Position numbers and translations under genes: made by a program | Shown here: piece after piece, positions 1 to 34,319 of the stretch | Layout of the letters: every line of letters begins with the position of its first letter | Numbering within the stretch: the stretch's first letter is position 1 | The notes under the pieces: model-generated | What the model was told of the DNA's origin: nothing | Database searches by the model: none | Seen by the model: only the letters and a program-made list of their open reading frames with translations | DNA from: Saturnia japonica | Taxonomy: Eukaryota > Arthropoda > Insecta > Lepidoptera > Saturniidae | Direction of reading: 5' to 3' | Assembly (NCBI GenBank): GCA_033032175.1 | Contig: CM065318.1 | Span: forward strand, 3,844,001 to 3,908,000 | DNA: 64,000 nt

Positions 1-613
1 AGAGTGAGGCTGCGCAGGCTACGCCGGGGGGAGAACTGTTGCGGACAGCGAGCGGGGCGAGCGAATAACAATAGTCTAATAGTATAGAATGAACAAATAA
101 ATGAAATAATACGTGTTAGGAATAAGGTTTATAAATACGTGTTAGGAATAGATATAATAATATGAACTGAATATGTGTATTTTAAAACGATTAGAATAAG
201 AATATAGCTAGTTGTAAGTTTAAATGTATAAATTTCACTAGTTGTAAGGATGAACCATGCCAGACTCGGAACATCTGGCATGGTGACTCATAGTACTGCC
301 GAGAGCGCGCACACAGGGCGTGCGCGCTCATTGGCTGAGCGACGCCCCGCACGGAATCCATCGCACTACCGGTTGCGAGTCAAAGGGCGAGGTTAAATAT
401 AGCGGAGAGGGCGGCAGTACTGCGATCAGTTCGAGAAACACTACAACAACAGCAAGCAGCGAATCACCAAGCAAACTACAGTCAAGAACGTTATTAAGAA
501 ACCACATTGTTACTACGAACTACTGTAACTTTGTAAGAAACAAGAATAAAACAAGCGCTATTAATTTAGCACACATTAAAATATTGTGGACGTCCTTTTA
601 TTCACAATATTAA
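1..613 (+). mobile_element. LTR-retrotransposon 3' end (pol tail plus LTR-like sequence)
   Basis: The first 80 bases read as the basic, Arg-rich end of an open frame closing at a TAG near 80. This is followed by an AT-rich spacer and then a GC-rich block with LTR-like promoter and polyadenylation features: a TATA-like TTAAATATAG near 393, and AATAAA near 545 followed by a T-rich end. An 11-bp perfect inverted repeat (ACCATGCCAGA at 254-264, TCTGGCATGGT at 274-284) sits at the probable LTR start. I cannot see the other LTR or a target duplication, so the family (gypsy or Pao) is not decided. It lies in an intron of the TMEM214 homologue. Confidence 0.45.
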
Positions 614-1167
614 TATTTGACTTTAAAAACTATTTTCTTAAATGAAATGATTTCATATTTTTGAAACTAACCCTATAATAATAATTAATGATATTTAAAA
701 AATATTAAGTGGACTTATATTTGAATTAATAAATTGTATTCAAAAATAATCTTTAATACTTTACATGATGGTAAAAAGCGGTTTGTGATTCTTGTCTTTC
801 ATAAAATCCTTGAGTTGCCAGTATGTTAAAAATATTTAAAAGAATTAAAATAGTTTAAAATAATACAAATGAGGGAAAAAAAAATTTTGTCTGCGAGTCA
901 CATGTTTGGAAATAAGTTTTCAAATAGTGGCTTTCAAATATATAAGACCTAAAGAAATTTCTAAGTTTCAACTGAAATTCTAGTAAACTCAACTTTGTAA
1001 ATAATAGCTTTAACCTTATTTTTATTTATTGAATGTTGATGTCACGCAGCATATTTACTGTATGTTTTTTTTTAATTTAAATTAAAAATTATTATTATTT
1101 TACATTTAAAGGTGTGAAAATTAACTTTACTACAGGTTTATTTGAACTTTAATAAGTATATACTTAC
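614..1167. other. TMEM214 intron 2, AT-rich, nothing recognised
   Basis: AT-rich, stop-filled sequence between the retroelement tail and the 5' splice site of TMEM214 exon 2. I see no coding or repeat signal here. Confidence 0.4.
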
Positions 1168-1529
1168 AGCTTCTAATGCCCCTTCAAGAGTCTTAGGAGG
1201 CTTAGGTTTTGGCGGTTCGGCTTTTTTGTCCTGCTTTTTTCCTTTCTTCTCACCACTTTTCTTTTTCTCTTTATTAGACTTATTCTCAGTATCAATTTCC
1301 ATTCCAGCATAAAAAGATTTAATTTGAGAATGTGGCACTAAAACAATTTACGAAATGATAGAAAATATGTATGTATTAGAAATAAATATTTCTAAATAAA
1401 TAGCAACATACCGATGTCCTCAAGTTTTGGACCATTTTTTATTACTTTTTTCTCCTCATCTTTATTCTTAATTTTACCATTTTGAGACTTCTTATTCTTC
1501 CCTACAATTTCCCATTGACCGCTCGACAT
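1168..1529 (-). CDS. TMEM214: TMEM214 homologue, first two coding exons (partial)
   Basis: Two exons read leftward. Exon 1 (1529-1412) starts with ATG and encodes MSSGQWEIVGKNKK, followed by a Lys-rich stretch. It ends in GTATG (donor at 1411) with one base left over. Exon 2 (1337-1168) begins after TTTTAG in the matching phase and runs through a Lys/Glu-rich, Pro-rich segment to KTLEGALEA before a GTAAGTATA donor. The opening SGQWEVVGK-type motif and the later S/TLEEALEA segment are characteristic of the N-terminus of TMEM214, an ER membrane protein linked in mammals to ER-stress apoptosis through procaspase 4. The remaining exons, with the membrane segments, lie left of the window. Splice phases agree, so the model is strong for its length. 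Confidence 0.75.
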
Positions 1530-2226
1530 TGTTGTTAAGATAAATATTAAATTTTTCTAAAATATTTTTGTAAATAAAGAGAAAGCAATAGGTTACACGT
1601 CAAAAGAGTCAAATCCGCTTAACAGAGAAAAATATAACTATATCACTACTTCGTTTTTAAGCTTGAATATAATCTAATATGAAAGTGTCATGCAAAAATA
1701 ATGCTTAAAATATCGCTAGCAATATAATGAACATTTAAAAAAAACTAAAAAGAAACAATGAATTTGATTGGCCACGAAATTCCACTTTGGATAAACGTGG
1801 AACTGGAACTGACAGCAGACAGGGCTGCCAGGAGTGCCAGATAAATAATTACAACTGGAACGCAACCTTATTGGTAGGTATTGATACTCTTTGATATTTT
1901 TTTAAGAAGAAAAAGATAATTGTCAATATAGATTATTCTTAACTCAACAAAATGTGAATCATATATTATTCTCGTGTGCTTCATAATAAATAAGTACTTT
2001 CAATAAAACGATTGTTCTATTTGTTAAAATAACCTCTACATAAATTAATCTTAATAAATAATACCTACTGAAAAACTAAAAGCAGTTAATTATCTTTTTT
2101 GTACTCGTACATTTCCTATAATTTTATTAAAAGTTAAACAAGTGTCATCAGCAGGGATGTAGATAGTAGCCCAATAGTACTGCTACATATGTCCCTAAAA
2201 GTTGGTATTTGAAAAAAAAAAGCTGG
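1530..2226. other. Intergenic region upstream of TMEM214
   Basis: 5' flank of the minus-strand TMEM214 gene, AT-rich, with a short GC-richer patch near 1790-1860. No open frame or clear repeat was recognised. It should contain the TMEM214 promoter, but no TATA or other box can be assigned. Confidence 0.35.
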
Positions 2227-2228
2227 TA

Positions 2229-4559
2229 TAGGTATACCAGAATCTCATGGAAAATAAGGAAATAAAATTTTATAGTAAGAAACACTAGGGTAATTGGAGT
2301 AAAATGTCTTGATACTTTTAATTTTTTTATTAATATGCCCTAATATCATACATCAAAAACATTATTTGTACTACGCTGTCAAAAAAGTACCGGCAAAACA
2401 TTGTGACATTTTAGTTTGTAAGACTTATCTTACTTTATATTTGCAAGAACAGTGTGACACGTTTTCCCTTATTTTTCAAATAAAGCCAATTTCTTGCTAA
2501 ACTTCTAAATTATCAGTATTTTGATAAGTTTTTACATAGTTTATTTGTTATAATTTACAATAAATCTTAGATTTACAGTAAAAAAATATTAATTTCAATA
2601 AAATTATTTTTTGAAAGTTGAAAAACACTCTCCTCTAAAATTGTAATTTTCAAGATATTACATTATTGAAGCAAAGAGGCGATATGTAATTGCATTTTTT
2701 ATCATAAAAATAAAATAACTTTATTCCGAGCTGGAACATGGTTTTAAGTACTCCACTTGCATATCTTCTTCTTCATCTGAGGAAGATGATGAAGACACAG
2801 AGGTATTTATAATAAATCGCTCCTCTTGCTTTTCTATTGACATATCCTGATTAATGAAATCATTTTTATGTTTTATTACATGCTCGCAATATTTTTGCCA
2901 TTCATCTGCACCAATTTGTGAGAAAGCTTCCTCTGTTAATGACTTGATATCAGTTGCAGGCCTATTAATATTCTTCTCGGCAACTTTCTGCTTCATTATA
3001 CCGCATATCATTTCTATGGGATTTAGAGTGCGGTAAGGTGGAAGCCTTAACACTTCATGACCGTGCGGGAAGCCTTAACACTTCATGACCGTGCGATTTA
3101 AAAATTTCATCAATCTCATATATGGGTGGAGATTTGTTTTGTTGCACTGCTTCAAGTAATTGGCACTTACGCCAACGATCTTCATAATCAATATTATTTT
3201 TAAGTAGCCATTCTTTAATATCAGCTATACAGTCGGCATGTGTGAGCGGTTTATTTAACTGTACAGAATGATAACTTGCGTTATACATGACAATGAGAGC
3301 TAGTTTCGTAAGATTTGGTATTACTTTTTCAAAAGTTATTTTGGTTCATATTATGATGGTAGTCAGCAGATATACTTTTTGACCTATATATTAAGCAACA
3401 ATTGGGCACAAAACCGTTTACTCCGCCAGCATTCACAATTATCCATCTTGCTCCCGCTGAAATACTTTGCCTACAAGATCTTTACTTTGCCAACACTTAT
3501 TTACAGAACATGAACCGTGTATATAAGTTTCGTCTAAATAAACTACATCTAGTTTGTTATTCTTGTGATTCACGGTTCTTCTTCATAAGCTCTAAATATC
3601 TGAATCTTTGTATCTTGATGTCATGACGCTCCATCAAAATAGTTCTTTTTGATTGGCACTTTACAAATTCAAATAAAAGAATAAGCCTGTAAAAAAGCAT
3701 AAGTTGTAAAATATAGAAACGTTAAATTATAGCAAGTAAAATAAGTAGATACATATATGTTTTACCTCAATGATTCTCTGCCTCCATTGAAATCAATATC
3801 TTTCCGAAGAGTTTGTAACAATTTCCTCACGGTTGGAATTTCTTTCCGTACAGTATAAAATTCCTTTATTTTATTTCTGATCACTTCTAAACCAAACTGT
3901 CCAGATTAATTTTTTTCTTTCCCCCTTTCCTCTTTTTACCAGGCGTACAGAACACACCTCCGTTTACTCTTCCTTAATTAATAATTCTTCGTATGGTAGA
4001 AGAAGAAACCCCTGTAAGTAACAGTTCAATAACATAGAGTAAGGATAGTACACAACATAATATTACTTATTTGATTTCATCATGGGTTTTAATTTTTCTT
4101 TTAATGTACGAGAACCCTAAATAATTTACTCACAAAAATGTTTGTTTGCAGAATATCAAAAAAGCTGCCAAACTATTACTAACTGTAACTTTAACATTAT
4201 GATTAAAATAATAATAATTGTTTCGGTACTTAGAAAAATGAATATAAAGTATCTTGACTTGTTAGTTCTACTTACCGGTGAATGTTTGAACTCTCTTTAA
4301 AATCGAAGATTCTGATTGGCCTCCATCTTCTTCTGGACAAATCCTTTGGTATACATTGTAAACAACGTACCTTGCTTGTGATCGAATTGGTTTTTGTCGA
4401 CATTTTCACGAAAACTGTATCTTTTGAAGAAAAAAACAAAACATCTCTGCAGCGGTTGACTCAACTTGAATTTAATTTGATAGATGATATTTGATAATTG
4501 CCATATGAAAATCACAATTCATTTTTTTGTTTTCGTTCCATGAGATTCTGGTACACCTA
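2229..4559 (-). mobile_element. Degenerate Tc1-like DNA transposon with terminal inverted repeats
   Basis: The ends are near-identical inverted repeats of about 30 bp: TAGGTATACCAGAATCTCAT from 2229 and its reverse complement (with C for T, GTACACC) ending at 4559. Both are bordered by TA (2227-2228 and 4560-4561), the target duplication expected for the Tc1/mariner superfamily. The interior carries a broken minus-strand transposase of the insect DDE family with the DNASYH-type motif. Frameshifts and stops make it non-autonomous. The exact outer boundary is ambiguous by one TA step. Confidence 0.75.
2721..4010 (-). pseudogene. Tc1-like DDE transposase pseudogene
   Basis: Read right to left, the pieces follow the order of the family: a helix-turn-helix linker with TPGKKRKGGKKK near 3940; a segment ending in IDFNGGRESL near 3790; the first catalytic block DVVYLDETYIHGS near 3545; INVNAGG/GFVP-like debris near 3410; SADYHHNMN near 3350; the second block now reading MYNASYHSVQL at 3288, where the catalytic Asp of DNASYH is Tyr; and the third block LPPYRTLNPIEMI near 3040. 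A 28-bp tandem duplication (3041-3068 and 3069-3095) breaks the frame just before the last block. The tail is Ser/Asp/Glu-rich, ending at 2721. Clearly inactive. Confidence 0.8.
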
Positions 4560-4561
4560 TA

Positions 4562-5643
4562 CGCTGAAGCAAATAGCAAATAAAAGGGGCTTAGTACCGT
4601 CGCCTTGTCCGCCCATGGATGACCTTCTTTTTTAGCTCGTCAGTTCCCAAATTTTTGCAAACATCAGGGGCCTTATTCCGTATTCCTGTGTTGTCTCCTT
4701 AGCACCTCGGTAAACAATACAACAGGGGCCTTGATTGATAATCAATATTGAAAAGTTAGTAATATTGTGTACCAGGATAATATTTACCTGGTACATGGTA
4801 CCAGATCCAAAAATCTTTTACTTCTACCAGGAACCTGGTACGTCTACCATCGCAGGTTGACATGCACGGTCAGTTATTCTGGTGACACTACTAAAAACGT
4901 AGACCAAGAAGGAACTAGACCTACAAATCTGGTATGGGTGGGTGTGAGATGGCGATATTCTAAATTAATTTTATCATTTACCTTAAAATTTACCAATGTT
5001 GCATACAAAACACATTTTAATAAAAGATGTTATTTTATTTATTATTTATTGGATTAGTTTTAATACGCAGTAGCACACACACGTACTAACAAACATACAA
5101 AGAGTAGAGAACGACATAAAGGAAACACTAATTATAATGTATTCTATATCATTCTCTCAGAGGCTAAATCTTATAGATATATGTGTTTGTCTCTTTTTAG
5201 TGTCGCTTTTTCTTTTCATCCGGGTTCAAATCATAACGGTAGGTGCCAAAGAAGTTTTTAATTCAAAAATTTACCCCTTTTTTAAATATAATACAAGTTA
5301 TTACCTATGCCTAGAAGTAGCAATAATTTTCTCATAATATGTTAAATGTTCTACTATTGATTATATACACAAAGATGAATAATCGATTAGCATGATCACT
5401 AGTTATTGCCATTTGACTTATAGTCATCTGTGGATTCTGATTTCTGTCTTCTGTCTCTGTGGTTATTTTATTATTGACATATCTTTCTCAACAGGATCAC
5501 AGTTTTCTTTTTATTCGTCAATGTCGTAAATCGTGAAATGTTGTGTAGTTGCAATTGTATTAATTGTTTCAAAACATCAAAACTGTATCTACGTGTCTGA
5601 TCTAAGGTCATAAATAAAATCAAGTTAACAAAGGATAAGGATA
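4562..5643. other. Intergenic region and FEM1 5' flank
   Basis: Between the Tc1-like element and the FEM1 start. Around 4770-4860 there are several short inverted copies of a CCTGGTACC-like word, with no recognised family. 5050-5640 is AT-rich and should hold the FEM1 promoter and 5' untranslated sequence. No TATA box can be assigned with confidence. Confidence 0.35.
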
Positions 5644-27491
<21,848 letters not shown>

Positions 27492-30400
27492 AGCACGTCG
27501 CGACACGATAGGGATGGGAATATCGTCGATTATCCGATATGTAAAAAACGATATGTTTTTCTCGATTATATTTTTTATCGATATTGCACGAAACATCGAT
27601 TTTAAAATATCGTTATTATAAATGTAGATTTTGATGTCACTGTGACATTTATCACATTGTACTTTAAGGTAAGTTGAATTACTGTTGCTGTGATTGCCGC
27701 TTTGTTCTTCGATTTTGTCGATAAAATGTTTAATTATTATTATTAATAATGCTAATATCGTATGCATTTAATTATTTTTTTTGTTTACCCATTCTCGGCT
27801 TCAGAAGGACATCGAAAGTTTTAGTTGACATTTCTTTACATAAAAATGTTTTTTAATGTTCTCCATCGTAATTGTTTTTTTTTCTTTGCGATGAGATCAT
27901 TAAAAACAAGGTTTATTCTGATGGCAAATAGCATTCGATTCGTTTAGCACGGTAAATTCTATTGAAATTAGGCAAAGAACACAGTGCAGAATCCTTTCCT
28001 TTAGAAGTAATTATATTCTTCCAGTGTTTTTAGCGTTCTATTTTCAGAAATGTGCAAGTATTTTATGAATCTTAGTTGAGATATAAATAGAATGACATTT
28101 GAGAACTATAATATTGTAGTGAAATCCTTCGCAAGGCTGTATTTAAGCATCTCAAGTACGATAGATCTGAAATAAGTTTTAATCAATATCAATTTAATAG
28201 TACCTCTACTTAATTATACCTATTGACTATAGTGATTGTATCTGACGTATCTTATTGTAATATAAGGTATCGATAAATTTCTGCACTGGTTCTTTATCTA
28301 CAACGATGTTAAATAAATCTTGTTCTTCGATACGTGAAAATGTATGTTGTCTTTAGCTGCTACTAAATGTAATCTGATAAAAAAAATATTTTATTGAAAG
28401 TTTAGTATTTTCGAAAAATCACGATTTCTATATTTGTTTAAAATAATGCTAATCGATGGGTTTAAAGAATTTATTGCATATATTACGTAGATTAATAATG
28501 AAGAAATTATTCTTGTACAGAAATCAAATTATCGATAACAACGAAGCTTACTCTGAAGTGATTGTTCATTTTATCGATACCGGATCCTATATCGTGAGAA
28601 TGATAATAGTTTCCGCATATTATTTAGACAATATTCTTCTACTTCAACTGAAGCTGAGGTTTGTCTTCATACAACTAGCACTGATATTTAGGAAAAATTT
28701 GTTCTGGTATTTATTATAAAAAACGTTTCTAAAGATTTCAGAACCATTTTCGTAGTATGAAAGAACTTAATTTTTTTATTTAATTTAAAGTAAGTACTAG
28801 ATTTCGATATTACCCTCTGGTCTTACTCAATCTCTCATTAACCACAGACTTGGAACTGAACGTCCATTATACTCCGTTTTTTAATTCTAATATGTAAGGT
28901 AGATGAATAGAGAACAATCTTATATGTGGGACAATTTGAAAAAGTTCCAGCTATAAGCAGAAAATTAAAATTCAAAAACACATTAAAATGACGCTGGCGT
29001 AGCAAGAGAGGATGATAGTTTTTCATGATTTTATAGCTTTTACCGTCTTAAAACTTAAAAAAATAATTGAGCAAGCATTAAAAGTTTGTGGAGCAAAAAG
29101 TGATCCATGTGAGAGAAAATAAAAAAATTATAATTTTTGGCGCTATTTTTTAAATTAACGTACTTGCTACCGGGCGCCACCATAATTTGACGCTTTTCGA
29201 CGTACACTTTTTCATACATAGAGATGAACTCCTGGTACTCCTGGTTTCTACCCTCCATACATTCCACGGAGTAAACTGTCAAATAATTAATGTCATACTT
29301 TAAAATAATTTTACCACATAAATTTTTCTAGTGTTGTGCTAGTGTCTATTTTTTTTACGTTACGGTTTCGAAAGTATCGAAAGATTTTGAATAGTGAATT
29401 AAATACTTACAAAAAACCGACACAAAAAAGAACGCTTTGGCTAGTCCATGACAGACGCGATTTTGTCTATCTCGTGGGGATTCATTCACATTTGCAGGGT
29501 TCAATGTTTTTTTCAGAAAAACTTCATAAAAGGAATAACATCTCGTATGATTTTGCGATTAGTTTATGTATTCTTAAAAGGTTTTTTAACATGGATATCG
29601 GTCGGTTGCAATCAATTGCCTTCTTTTCTTTATTTTTTTTAAATTTTGGTTTTCTACCTATGTAGGCAAAATCGAGTTCGACTTTGTACGCCTTAGTTAC
29701 AACATATAACATTAATAAGAATAAAAAATACAAACATATAAAACTTTATATATTTATAATAGTAGTATATATTATGTTATTTCAGAGTATGCTTCTTGAG
29801 GCTATAATAAGGAAGTCATAAAGACATGACAGGCAACACAAAGTTTCTATGTGTTCATCCACATGATATTGTCCAAACGACAGCTCAAATATTTAATACA
29901 ATTATGTCGACAGATGGAACCGTAGGGGGCGTATTGTGATAGTAAATTAGATTGTATTTATAATATATACCTAGTCGTGCCATAGGTTCTGTTACAAATG
30001 AAAATTAATTTATATTTTTATGAAGTAATGTTATCCTAATAATATTCATGAATATTTTCATTGTATTAAAAAAATGGCGGGGAATCGATCGAAGTTTCTA
30101 GTATAATAAAGGCGTTCCAAATTTGAATTTAGAAAAAAAAATCATAAGTTTTTAAGGTGTAACAATATTTATGGCGAGACTAGTGATAGTTGTTAAGTTC
30201 AAAAATATAAGGGCTTACGGAGATTTTTTACACTTCAGAAATATTTGTATCTGAAAATTGGTGTTAAGATATAAAGGTAAATGAAAAATATGCATATAAA
30301 ATTCAGTGACGTATATAATATAAAATAAATATACATAAATAAAAATATTTAAGTAAATAATTACCTTTTTTACATAGTCATTACACTGAAATACAGTATT

Positions 30401-33097
30401 ACTTATAAATAATGAAACTATATAATATGTGATAATATAAACAAGAAATTTATATAAAAGTACAAAAAAAAAACCACTGAGATTTGTGCCAATTTTTGTA
30501 AATAAAGCAATGCTTTGAACCAGTGATGATATCATAAATTAATTAACTGCGACTTTGTTCCCCGGTGTATTTTCAAAATCGAATGTCCAATGCCAGTGAA
30601 ATAAAAATGTATCCCCTTTCCAACGTAAAAATAATCATCTTAATTTGTTTATAAATAAACCTCCTTTTTTAAAAAAAGTCGGTTAAAATGTACCAAAAAA
30701 AATGTGTGTCATATTTGTATAAATCGAATTATTAATTCGTATTGCAATTATCTACGTAAGCCCAATTCGCTAGGTGCCTTCAAAAAGGCGAATCGACTTT
30801 GTAATATGTTTAAAAAAAAGTATAATCTAATAACTTTAAGTAAGAATTGAAAAAAGATTATTATAATAATATAGAAAAGTATGGTGTTATGTTTGCAGAT
30901 CTATTATTATCTATATGTAAATAATTATTAATTCGATTGGTCTCTGTGGTGATTCCGAGTTTATATTTTTTAACTTTACGGGTTATAATAACTAAATATG
31001 ACTCGAGAGGCGCTGCTATTTAGATTTACACGTATATATTGGCACTTCAATTCGATTTATGTGCGAGATTTATGAGAGATATCAGTGAGGCTTTATCTAA
31101 GATTGGTATATTTATGGTTCATAGACAAGCAATTATTGTTTTTGTTACAAACGTTGAAATAAGATATCGACGACTGAAAAGCCAAACCCTGTTGTCTATA
31201 GTAAAGTACTTTTTTTTTAAACAAATAAAAATCCCAATAATCTAAGACGAATGTAAAATCTTATATACCTAGCGAGAATATTTATTTATTTATATAAATA
31301 TTTATTTTTTGTGAAATGTTTTACGGTTTTCGTCATGGTGGGTAAATTTTGCTAAATCGGTAATAGCTTTCGCTTTTCGGTTTCGTTATTTGGTCTATTA
31401 AGACGATACTATTTCGTATTCCATTATACTTGTTGGAAGTCTGAAGGTTAAAATACTCGACGTCACTGGCACTTTACATAAATGACACTTGACTTGACAT
31501 TTGTTACAATAGGCTTCTACACGCCAAGCAATTTTTTGTATCGCAGTCGGTTTGTTTATAGAGCCAGTTTCTGGGCTAAAACACTGCGCATGATCAGTAC
31601 ACGGTAGAGCCACACTGAGCGACAGCAACACTTTAATAAAGTAACTTTAGTGTGCTGCGGTGTACGCACTATGACTCTCGGTTTATACACTGAGTGTCTA
31701 ATGTACTTGACATTAGTCGTGTATTTTAAACTTTTACATTTTTTGTCATATTTATTTTCGACATATAATTTGAAATTGTTTATAATAATATTGTTAGCGA
31801 ATGCTTTAAAATTATGCCCTAAGCAGAATATCAGACTTCACATAAGATATCAACTTTACTTTAATGGATGCCGAAAATAGTACTCGGTACTTTGAAACCA
31901 GACCGTATTGGAATCTTGTTACTATCTCTAATAATTATATATTTAGGACTTTCAAGTTCCTCTAAACATTTTCAAAGTTTTTATTTTATTTTTGTGTTTA
32001 TAATAATAGTTAGGCAATTAAATAACATAACGCACATTACAGCTGAATAAGCTACGACAATAATATAAGGTAGTTTAATTACGCTTCGAGTAAAAATAGA
32101 AATATAGATTTTTAGTCACCCCCTCTTTTATCGTTTTTCCGATTCGTCATTTTCGGTTATTGATCGAATCGGTAATGTCGTCTTTTTAAAGGCCTAATGC
32201 TTGGGTGTATAACTAACTGACATGGAAATTCTAGTCAACTTTATTAATAGTGTTCAGTTTATGTATCGTAATGCGATGTTCCTATGTATAATCTTCCTTT
32301 AAGTTGATTAATTGATACAAAATCGGCGTTCTTTATATTAATGTAAAATAATTAAAAAAAGTTATTTAAGTTTTTAATTATGAGGAGTAAAATAAATGAC
32401 GAGGAAACAAATTCTTTATATATTTTTATGTCTTCCAGAAAATGTAATAATGTCTATATTATTTCTTATATTTTTCAAAATTAAAATCTGTTAAGAATAT
32501 AACCTAAAAATACAACTTTATCGTTTTTGAACGAGACTCGGACAGTACGTACAATTTAAGGTTTTTAATCATTTGTATGTACCTATATATATATAACATA
32601 AAGATCCATCGCGAATATTTATTTCTAAAGTAAGATTCATTTTCAATAATTATTAGTATCGAAAATTTCAAACCTCAAATATTTTTCATCTGTATTTTAA
32701 TAAAACATAATTACGATAGCGTATGGAATTTGGTTAAATTTTTTTTGAATTAAAATGTGGTCTTATACTTGCGTATCAAGTTTAATTCGCAATATTATTA
32801 AATAAAAGGAAATTTATATATTTTCGCTAAATATTTTTGTCAATAATGCAATTATTTTTATATATCGAATTCTGATATTGTACCTCTCTACGTACCTGGT
32901 TAATGTAAAGCAACAAAGCAATAATATCTAACAGAGGATATAATATGTTATTGTAATAATAAACCTACATGATTAAAATTAATCAGTCATGTTATGTTGT
33001 ATTATTTCTATAACCCTAATCTTTCTTTTTGAATTCTGGCAAACCAGTCGTAACTTGTATTTTGTTGTAACACGGTTAAGTGACGTCACTGTTCCTG
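27492..33097. other. AT-rich region downstream of FEM1B
   Basis: About 5.6 kb with no gene I can support. A hAT-like terminal word (TAGGGATGGGAATATCG) begins at 27510, inside the likely 3' untranslated region. 30560-30620 carries a dispersed repeat word. An open frame at 31398-31631 (minus) has a CxxCxxxCxxC motif but no ATG, and one at 29055-29282 (minus) has no recognisable family. Confidence 0.35.
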
Positions 33098-33223
33098 ATG
33101 GTAACCACAGAGTCCAAGAACAGCGGCGACCACCGAGAGATCGACAATTTTTCGTTGGTCGTCGCTGTCATGCAGGCCTGCAAGCCTCTGATTTTGAAAC
33201 GCGGTAAACCAAAAACATGTCCG
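33098..33223 (+). CDS. Possible first coding exon, unidentified
   Basis: ATG at 33098 (in-frame stop TAA upstream at about 33074) opens 42 codons beginning MVTTESKNSGDHREIDNFSL and ending LILKRGKPKTC. The GTAAGG at 33222 would be a good donor, leaving two bases of the next codon (exon end 33221); without splicing the frame stops at 33224. Composition looks protein-like, but I do not recognise the family. It could be the first exon of a plus-strand gene with its next exon far to the right, or an accidental frame. Confidence 0.3.
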
Positions 33224-33764
33224 TAAGGATTGAGGAGCCATGCTAAAAGTATTGTAATTTCTTTGATTTGACTATCTTGAGCTGCCATGTTGTGGATTTT
33301 ATTTTAATCTATTAACTTGGTTCTTTGACCCTATAGTATGTAATATTGGTGGCATTTTGAGTAATATAGTTTGGTTATTGTGCATTCTTGAAATGGATTA
33401 AAAATATAAACCGGAAACATACATTTTGAAATATCACAAAAACTCCCCATTTAGCTCTAACAAGGGAACCACACTATTTTGTTGAACCCACTTTGAATAT
33501 TAGAGAATACTACGAAGGCTTAAAAATACATTGACACTGACAAGTACTTTTTTCGACGCCAAATCTAGAAGATGACATGTTGAATAACAATGCGCATCCC
33601 ATCTCTATTATACAATTTAGTCTGTAAACAAAAGCTACCATGTGAAAGGAATAGCTATGGCAGACATTTAAGAAATCTATACAATTATTAAAATTGAAGT
33701 GTCTGTTTATAATGTCAAAGCAGTTTTTTACTAAATGCATATGAAAGTATATACGATACCTATA

Positions 33765-34195
33765 ACAAGAAGCCTATTTTTAGAATTGTTGTCAGTCTGT
33801 ATGTCTGTTTGTTCCGGGTAATCTCTTAAACGGTTGTACCGATTTTCACGGGACTTTCACTGATAGATAGTTGATCATATAGGGAGTAACTTAGGCCACT
33901 TTTATTTTTAAAAAATAATTAGGGTTCCGCACAAATAAAAAAACTGGTCATCGTGAATCAATTCGGGCGCTTAAATGGCTTATGCTGAGTTAACCATAAG
34001 AGATGTAGCAAATTAATGTACTACATAATTATAGGCATTAAAAATACCTACCAAAAAGTTCAGGGGAGTATGTATCTATCTTCTAAGGAACATCCACAAT
34101 AAGCATTTTTGTCTTTAAAATATCCGGGAGCGGGGGAGTAAGATTCGTGCGGGCATTCTGTAGTCCACGTGAGCGAAGCCACGGGCACAACTAGT
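33765..34195 (-). repeat. Helitron-like interspersed repeat ending CTAGT
   Basis: Words CTGTTTGTTCCGGGTAATCT, GATTTTCACGGGACTTTCAC and ACGGGCACAACTAGT match the 10480 and 58228 copies. Confidence 0.6.
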
Positions 34196-34319
34196 GTATT
34201 ATAAAAAGGAACGTATTTTATACACAGATTAATGTTGAAACGCCAGCTAAAACCAATCATTAGTCTATAGTTTTGCGCTGTTAGAAGTTAGGTAACAAGG
34301 TTTTATGTAAATAAATAAA

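Noticed and set aside
320..613. 97-codon open frame near the left end
   Set aside because: It lies in LTR-like sequence with promoter and polyadenylation signals, has no family resemblance, and the composition follows the repeat.
29055..29282. 75-codon minus-strand frame
   Set aside because: The upstream part is codon-like, but no family, splice site or conserved motif supports it.
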